This document shows, piece by piece, positions 7,146 to 10,907 of a stretch of DNA of 10,907 bases. The first letter of the stretch is position 1. Every line of letters begins with the position of its first letter. This stretch comes from Candidatus Methanoperedens sp. (GTDB lineage: Archaea > Halobacteriota > Methanosarcinia > Methanosarcinales > Methanoperedenaceae). Below the pieces are notes generated by a model that was not told the DNA's origin, made no database searches, and was given only the letters and a program-made list of their open reading frames with translations. The translations under genes were made by a program, and so were the position numbers. The stretch covers positions 1 through 10,907 of the forward strand of contig JAPZAN010000218.1 in NCBI GenBank assembly GCA_027460605.1, given 5' to 3'.

Positions 7146-7273
7146 AAAACTTCAGGATAGTTTTACCATACGACGGGTATGGTGCGCCATACCCGGACAC
7201 GTCCTCCCGTTCGCAAAGCGTGTCGAAGACAGACGTGACTCGGGACGTCATAAAGGGGTGTAATCCTTTATGA
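7142..7273 (+). repeat. Hairpin repeat unit A, an ATGA-bounded 43-codon mini-cistron
   Basis: The unit starts with ATGAAAAACTTCAGGATAG, whose TGA is the stop of the RecJ-like gene, and ends CCTTTATGA, whose ATG starts the next unit. The frame between (MKNFRIVLPY ... VIKGCNPL) has no internal stop. It contains a 9-bp perfect hairpin, CGGGTATGG/CCATACCCG (7174-7182 with 7187-7195, loop TGCG), a 6-bp pair GACACG/CGTGTC (7196-7201 with 7219-7224), a pair ACGTCC/GGACGT (7199-7204 with 7243-7248), and a terminal TAAAGG/CCTTTA hairpin (7251-7270). The unit belongs to the same family as units B and C. Whether the peptide is made is unknown; the repeat nature is directly visible. Confidence 0.8.
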
Positions 7274-7353
7274 AAAACTTTAAGAAAGTTTTATCAAAAC
7301 AAGGGGTATCGCAGATACCCCTATACGTCATAAAGGGGCGTAACCCTTTATGA
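7270..7353 (+). repeat. Hairpin repeat unit B, an ATGA-bounded 27-codon mini-cistron
   Basis: The unit begins ATGAAAAACTTTAAG, with the perfect 8-bp hairpin AAAACTTT/AAAGTTTT (7274-7281 with 7285-7292, loop AAG). It continues with AGGGGTAT/ATACCCCT (7302-7309 with 7315-7322) and TAAAGGG/CCCTTTA (7331-7350). It ends TTATGA, where the ATG is the ferredoxin start codon (7350) and the TGA (7351-7353) is its own stop. The encoded frame MKNFKKVLSK ... VIKGRNPL is uninterrupted. Its last 30 bases (7325-7354) repeat 7245-7274 of unit A with only two C/T differences. Confidence 0.8.
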
Positions 7354-7508
7354 AGGTCAGTAATGTCTGCGTGGGCTGCGGCCAGTGCGCCGCTTATTGC
7401 CCGTATGATGCGATACTGGTATTCGGGCGCGCTTCGATGAAAGAAAGATGCACGGAGTGCGGCATCTGCATCAGTTATTGCCCTCTGCGCGCGATTTTGG
7501 AGGATTAA
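7350..7508 (+). CDS. Small 2x[4Fe-4S] ferredoxin
   Basis: A 52-residue bacterial-type ferredoxin with two complete cluster motifs, C7-X2-C10-X2-C13-X3-C17-P and C34-X2-C37-X2-C40-X3-C44-P, and little else. It would carry low-potential electrons in the cytoplasm. The start at 7350 is forced because an in-frame stop lies at 7341-7343, and that ATG is the last ATGA of repeat unit B. No separate Shine-Dalgarno is seen, only a hairpin directly upstream, so translation may depend on coupling from the preceding mini-frame. The gene ends TAATG, sharing its last A with the ATG of the flavoprotein. The pairing suggests this ferredoxin is the dedicated electron donor or acceptor of that enzyme. Confidence 0.9.
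   Translation: MKVSNVCVGCGQCAAYCPYDAILVFGRASMKERCTECGICISYCPLRAILED
7499..7503 (+). promoter_or_regulatory. Shine-Dalgarno GGAGG that fixes the flavoprotein start
   Basis: GGAGG followed by ATTA and then ATG at 7508. This supports 7508 rather than the in-frame ATG at 7448, which lies inside the ferredoxin gene. Confidence 0.7.
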
Positions 7509-8737
7509 TGAAAGCGGCAATCATCGGCGCGGGTCTTGGCGGCTTGCTCGCAGGGGCAAAGCTCTCAAAAGCTGGATACGAAGTTGAGATTTTCGAGCGA
7601 TTACCCTTCATCGGCGGCAGGTTTGCCAATCTCGAATATAAAGGTTTCAAGCTGAGCACGGGCGCGCTTCACATGATACCCCACGGCTCGCGGGGACCGC
7701 TTGCGCAAATGCTGAACGAAACTGGCGCCGGTGTAAAAATAATTGATTCAAGCCCGATGGCTGTAATCAGGAAGGAAAATGGTGAAACAATATCTTTTCA
7801 CGATTTCAGAAAAGAACTTTCAGTCACAAAACGCGTGAAACTCGGCACGATACTTGCGTATTCCCTTAAATTCAAGCCGAAAAGCGATATCTCGTTTAAA
7901 GACTGGATATTAAAATATTTCGATGATGATTTCCTGCTTAAACTTGCAGACTCTTTCTGCGGCTGGGCATTGAGCCTCAGGGCAAAGGATGTCCCGGCAA
8001 GAGAAATGCTTGAAATCATAAATAATATGTACCTGTACAAGGGTTCCGGCGTGCCCTTGGGCGGCTGCGGCGCTGTAACCGGCGCCCTTTTCGAGGTCAT
8101 AAAGTCAAATAACGGGAAAATACATACTGATATATGCGTGGATAAAATAATCATTGATAAGGAAAAAGCATGCGGGGTCAGCGCTGGCGGAACAACTATC
8201 GATGCAGACATTGTTATCAGCGATATCGGACACCTTGAAACAAGCAGGATGTATGTGTGCAGGGATGATGCTTATTTAGAGGGTATAAATAAAGCCAGGC
8301 CGTCAAGGGGAATCAAGATATGCCTTTCTTCGGATGAACCTCTTATAGGTCACAGCGGCGTCTTTTTCACGCCTTACGCAGAGAGGATAAACGGCATAAA
8401 CGAAGTGACCAATGCTGACCCGAACCTTGCGCCTCCGGGAAAGCATCTTATAATGTCGCACCAGACTGTGTTATCCGATGACCTGAACCAGGAAATCAAT
8501 CTTGGGCTTCTTGACCTGAAAAAACTGTTCCCTGGCAAAAAGTACGAGGTTCTTTTGGTACAGTCCTATTCCAACGGCTGGCCAGTGAATCGGGCATCAT
8601 CGGGAAGCGATATCGGAAGCAGGACACCAGTTCAAAACCTGTATGTTGTGGGAGACGGCGCGAAGGGAAAGGGCGGGATTGAGGTTGAGGGAGTGGCACT
8701 GGGGGTCAGGAATGTGATGAAGAAAATTGGAGTTTAA
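7508..8737 (+). CDS. CrtI/phytoene-desaturase-like FAD-dependent oxidoreductase
   Basis: A 409-residue flavoprotein. The N-terminus is a textbook Rossmann FAD site: GAGLGG at 7-12, the ribose-binding acidic residue E30 at the end of strand 2, then GGRF at 36-39. A middle section has LGGCGAVTGALFEVI and DADIVISDIG, typical of the CrtI/amine-oxidase-like superfamily. The C-terminal FAD signature is LYVVGDGAKGKGGIEVEGVALG. Family members desaturate, isomerise or saturate isoprenoid chains. With a ferredoxin gene fused by overlap upstream, reduction of an isoprenoid (archaeal lipid, methanophenazine or quinone side chain) is an attractive guess, since methanogen geranylgeranyl reductases are ferredoxin-dependent. 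A carotenoid-type desaturase is the alternative. No transmembrane helix is obvious. Substrate unknown. Confidence 0.82.
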   Translation: MKAAIIGAGLGGLLAGAKLSKAGYEVEIFERLPFIGGRFANLEYKGFKLSTGALHMIPHGSRGPLAQMLNETGAGVKIIDSSPMAVIRKENGETISFHDFRKELSVTKRVKLGTILAYSLKFKPKSDISFKDWILKYFDDDFLLKLADSFCGWALSLRAKDVPAREMLEIINNMYLYKGSGVPLGGCGAVTGALFEVIKSNNGKIHTDICVDKIIIDKEKACGVSAGGTTIDADIVISDIGHLETSRMYVCRDDAYLEGINKARPSRGIKICLSSDEPLIGHSGVFFTPYAERINGINEVTNADPNLAPPGKHLIMSHQTVLSDDLNQEINLGLLDLKKLFPGKKYEVLLVQSYSNGWPVNRASSGSDIGSRTPVQNLYVVGDGAKGKGGIEVEGVALGVRNVMKKIGV

Positions 8738-8788
8738 AAGTATAAAAGTATACAAAAAATAAAAATATAATAGTATACAAATATACTA
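8738..8788. terminator. Convergent terminator region with GTATAC-type palindromes
   Basis: The gap between the flavoprotein stop and the convergent cobY stop is almost pure A/T. It contains GTATAC twice and a 7-bp hairpin TAGTATA/TATACTA (8771-8777 with 8782-8788) that includes the cobY stop codon. On the minus strand it holds TATTTTTATTTTTTG, a good T-rich terminator for cobY. The plus strand lacks a clear T-run. Confidence 0.5.
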
Positions 8789-9397
8789 ATTCTTCAAAAA
8801 TCTCTCACAGACCGCAAGGTCGGCCTGCGCATTAACGTTCAGCGCCAGCTCTTTATCATCCAGGATAAGATTATAATCCTCCTGCTCTTCATGAATCCTG
8901 CCAGCATCAAGGATATTTATCCCGCATGGGACTATAAAGCTTGAATTCTTATGAAAAACAGTATCGGGGCGAAGACCAAGCCTTGTGAAAACATCAAGGT
9001 TCATGTGAACTGAGAGCGCAGGTGTGCCAGCCTCGTTGTATTTTTCTATTATCCTGTCTATCAGTCCTGACGTAACAAGGGGCAGGTCTGCCATCATTAT
9101 AAGAACAGGTCCTTTGATTCCTGCGTTTTCAACTGCCAGGACCATATCATGGACAAAACCTTCGCCGCCGGTCTCTATTATCCCCACATTTTCATGTTCT
9201 TTCTTAAAATCACAAATCCAATCAATAGTTCTTTTCACCCTTGGCGAAGTCGCAACGAAGATGCGGTCGATATTCTGCGAGCCAAGGAGAGCATCGAGTA
9301 CATAATGGATAAGCGGTTTGCCAAGAAGGAGTGTGAGAGGTTTTTCATCTTTTCCGAGGCGTTTTCCCATCCCGCCAGCCATCACAATAGCATCCAA
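8786..9397 (-). CDS. cobY: GTP:adenosylcobinamide-phosphate guanylyltransferase
   Basis: A 203-residue nucleotidyltransferase that activates adenosylcobinamide phosphate with GTP to give AdoCbi-GDP in cobamide synthesis; in archaea it replaces the bacterial CobU. The N-terminus is the nucleotide-binding loop MAGGMGKRLG (6-15) followed by the conserved lysine K19 in EKPL. A second hallmark is ETGGEGFVHD (75-84), then a putative metal-binding D104 in MMADLPL, and VPCGIN before the C-terminal NVNAQADL. Size and motif order match Methanocaldococcus CobY. The start overlaps the end of cobS by 16 bases, so translation is coupled. It is the last gene of the cobZ-cobS-cobY unit, running into the convergent terminator. 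Confidence 0.92.
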   Translation of the reverse strand: MDAIVMAGGMGKRLGKDEKPLTLLLGKPLIHYVLDALLGSQNIDRIFVATSPRVKRTIDWICDFKKEHENVGIIETGGEGFVHDMVLAVENAGIKGPVLIMMADLPLVTSGLIDRIIEKYNEAGTPALSVHMNLDVFTRLGLRPDTVFHKNSSFIVPCGINILDAGRIHEEQEDYNLILDDKELALNVNAQADLAVCERFLKN

Positions 9398-10149
9398 GCG
9401 AATCCTCCCATGAAAAACAAAGCCGCAAGACGCCCTATCTCATTTGATGCGCCAACGACATCGCCGCTCACGCCCCCGAAATGGCGGTTTGCGGTATTGA
9501 GAACAAGTAAACCGGCCAACTGGGATATTATTACTGCTTCAATACCAAAGACACCCAGGAAAATATAGCCAATAGCAAATGAAAAAACCATTCCGATAAT
9601 AAAATCGGATTTTTTTGTATTATCCACGGTCATTGCCCCGAAACCCTCATGCAGCCGCCTGCCAAAAGCTGCGACTGTGACCATCGACTGCTTTGCGCCT
9701 GTTTCTGCAACAATTAATGCAAAGGGGAGAAACAGAGGCTGGGAATTTATTTCCGCAATGAAAAAAAGAATAGAGAAGATTCCAAGAATTGCCAATATAC
9801 AAAACATCAGGCCGCCTGTGCCAATTGCGGTATCGCGCATAGCTGCTATTTTTTTATCTTTTGTTCCATGCGCCGCTATGCCGTCACCAAAATCAGCAAG
9901 CCCGTCGATATGGTTGAATCCTGTAAAGTAGTAAATAGAAATAATAATCACAACCGAGGCAAGAACCGGGGGAAAAATCGCGGATGATAAAAGACCAATC
10001 ACGGCAAAGATAATACCCAGAACTGCGCCCACAAAAGGGAAAAGATAGATATGTTTCATCAGTTTCTCGATGCCTTCCATGGTGATACCCACGGGTATGG
10101 TTGTCAAGAAGCCAAAACCGCTACGGAGGGCAGATAGGAAATCCCTCAT
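9382..10149 (-). CDS. cobS: Adenosylcobinamide-GDP ribazoletransferase (cobalamin synthase)
   Basis: A 255-residue integral membrane enzyme that joins AdoCbi-GDP to alpha-ribazole (or its phosphate), the last assembly step of the cobamide nucleotide loop. Diagnostic cytoplasmic motifs are intact: HIDGLADFGDGIAAHG at 80-95 with D82, D86 and D89, AAMRDTAIGTGG at 102-113, and FGGVSGDVVGASNEIGR at 224-240. About six to seven hydrophobic segments are visible, including 34-54, 62-78, 113-131, 183-202 and 205-220. The ATG is the terminal TTATGA of repeat unit C, and GAGGT eight bases upstream lies inside that repeat, so the repeat supplies the ribosome binding site. The product, AdoCbi-GDP, of the overlapping cobY gene is its substrate. 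Confidence 0.94.
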   Translation of the reverse strand: MRDFLSALRSGFGFLTTIPVGITMEGIEKLMKHIYLFPFVGAVLGIIFAVIGLLSSAIFPPVLASVVIIISIYYFTGFNHIDGLADFGDGIAAHGTKDKKIAAMRDTAIGTGGLMFCILAILGIFSILFFIAEINSQPLFLPFALIVAETGAKQSMVTVAAFGRRLHEGFGAMTVDNTKKSDFIIGMVFSFAIGYIFLGVFGIEAVIISQLAGLLVLNTANRHFGGVSGDVVGASNEIGRLAALFFMGGFAWMLL

Positions 10150-10304
10150 AAAGCGATACCTCGGTTTACGTGGTGTTCAGGTATGCTTTGCATACCTGTC
10201 GTTTGATAAACCTTTCTTAAAGGTTTACGTATGGCAAAGCCATACGTGTCTGCGAAGTAAAGCGGCGCGACGGTTTTTGATAAAACTTTCCTAAAGTTTT
10301 TCAT
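10146..10304 (-). repeat. Hairpin repeat unit C, an ATGA-bounded 52-codon mini-cistron
   Basis: Read on the minus strand, the unit starts ATGAAAAACTTTAGGAAAG, whose TGA is the cobZ stop, and ends GCTTTATGA, whose ATG starts cobS. The frame MKNFRKVLSK ... NRGIAL is open throughout. It holds four perfect hairpins (plus coordinates): AAAACTTT/AAAGTTTT (10282-10289 with 10293-10300), ACGTATGGC/GCCATACGT (10227-10235 with 10239-10247), TAAACCTTT/AAAGGTTTA (10207-10215 with 10219-10227) and CAGGTATGC/GCATACCTG (10178-10186 with 10190-10198). It fills the entire gap between the two cobamide genes. Same family as units A and B on the other strand. Confidence 0.8.
10158..10162 (-). promoter_or_regulatory. 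Shine-Dalgarno GAGGT for cobS, inside the repeat
   Basis: The minus strand reads GAGGT, then ATCGCTTT, then the cobS ATG at 10149. The eight-base spacing is normal. It belongs to repeat unit C, so the inserted or expanded repeat appears to have provided the ribosome binding site. Confidence 0.5.
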
Positions 10305-10903
10305 CCCGCAAATCCGCCCTGTAATGTTTCAGGTTTTTTCTTTATTGCTTTTGTCTTTGTCGTTTTTGTTTTCCTGCCATTACCTTTTCCTCGTGAATAC
10401 ATATTGGCTGATGCGCCGCCTATGAGTCCTGCAATCACATCGTCCATGAAAGGACCGAGTTTGGAAAGGATGCCGGGTTTTAATTTATCAAATCTCACGT
10501 ATTCGAATATTCCCTTGTCTCCGCTGATGTATTTCGCTATGCTCATCCCGATTACCTCATCAACGATGAGGAAGGTCAGGTCTTTTTTAAAGGTCTCTTT
10601 GCTCATGCCCGGAAGTTCGCCATTCTCACCGGCTTTTTCAAGGAGCATGCCTGCGTATAGCAATATGCACAGGTTGGGATCAGAAAGCGCATGCTTTAAT
10701 TCTCTCTTGAACACCCGCTCTGCTATTTCCCTGTTCTCAACGCCGGGATGGGGAACGTATAGTTCCATGGCTGCTGATACAAGTACCTCTTCGGAGAGCC
10801 CGGCTTCTTTGAGCACTTTCATTATGCTTATTGCATTAGAATCGTTCACTTTTTTTGGCTGATTCTTTTTCTTTTTTTCCCGTTTTATAGTTGATAATTT
10901 CAT
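10301..10903 (-). CDS. cobZ: Alpha-ribazole-5'-phosphate phosphatase (CobZ type)
   Basis: A 200-residue protein recognised as the archaeal replacement for the bacterial phosphatase CobC, which dephosphorylates alpha-ribazole phosphate or cobalamin phosphate. The N-terminal half has ELYVPHPGVENREIAERVF (47-65) and LLEKAGENGELPGM (87-100). The C-terminal half is a PgpA-like phosphatase fold with DE 115-116 and G119, R137/D139 in VRFDKLKP, and GPFMDDVIAGLIGG at 150-163. Both ends carry lysine-rich tails (about 7-18 and 172-190) that look unnecessary for the core. M28 could be the true start. The ATG lies five bases from the window edge, so an earlier start outside is possible. Its stop TGA is shared with repeat unit C, which links it to cobS and cobY. 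Confidence 0.85.
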   Translation of the reverse strand: MKLSTIKREKKKKNQPKKVNDSNAISIMKVLKEAGLSEEVLVSAAMELYVPHPGVENREIAERVFKRELKHALSDPNLCILLYAGMLLEKAGENGELPGMSKETFKKDLTFLIVDEVIGMSIAKYISGDKGIFEYVRFDKLKPGILSKLGPFMDDVIAGLIGGASANMYSRGKGNGRKTKTTKTKAIKKKPETLQGGFAG

Positions 10904-10907
10904 AATA

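Noticed and set aside
7245..7354. Two near-identical 30-base repeats with a 50-base spacer, like a minimal CRISPR array
   Set aside because: Only two copies, each bearing its own start codon and part of a repeat family also found elsewhere on the other strand; no cas genes.
7448..7507. Upstream ATG extending the flavoprotein by 20 residues
   Set aside because: It lies inside the ferredoxin gene between its cluster cysteines. GGAGG at 7499-7503 and the Rossmann motif both point to 7508.

Overview
The window looks like a euryarchaeal chromosome, most likely from the Methanosarcinales (possibly a Methanoperedens relative). Three things point that way: the archaeal cobamide genes cobZ-cobS-cobY, a RecJ/DHH-type protein with a DnaJ-like zinc-finger, S1 and OB front end, and a small 2x[4Fe-4S] ferredoxin coupled to a CrtI-like flavoprotein. 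The lineage is inferred from gene content only.

Layout. Bases 1-1081 hold the 3' end of an unidentified gene, a convergent gene for a small secreted protein, and a ~475-base AT-rich spacer with a long inverted repeat. Bases 1082-2533 (minus strand) carry a compact set: an MNT nucleotidyltransferase antitoxin and HEPN toxin pair followed by endonuclease III (nth). A direct-repeat/TATA arrangement that looks like an operator precedes it. Bases 2652-5148 are a visibly AT-rich, UvrD-family helicase split over three frames, with a short CTP-synthase-like segment inside its N-terminal region. Bases 5203-7145 are a RecJ/DHH protein broken at about 6003-6012, where the end of the OB fold and the linker to the DHH domain appear to be missing. 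Bases 7142-8737 run through two tiny repeat-derived reading frames into the ferredoxin and the flavoprotein. Bases 8786-10903 (minus strand) are the cobamide nucleotide-loop operon cobZ > repeat frame > cobS > cobY.

The most unusual feature is a family of hairpin-rich repeats that exactly fill the gap between the stop codon of one gene and the start codon of the next, in two unrelated operons on opposite strands. Each unit starts with ATGA, whose TGA is the upstream gene's stop (or that of the previous unit). Each ends with TTATGA, whose ATG is the downstream gene's start (or that of the next unit). The three units are 128, 80 and 155 bases from ATG to ATG, all 3n+2, and each is an uninterrupted reading frame (43, 27 and 52 codons) beginning MKNF. 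They behave like portable, translationally coupled linker cistrons. Paired changes between copies preserve their hairpins.

The helicase and RecJ genes are broken while nth, cobY, cobS, cobZ, the ferredoxin and the flavoprotein are intact. The four breaks (three in frame, one with apparent loss of sequence) could be real decay or assembly/consensus error. The sequence alone does not settle this.
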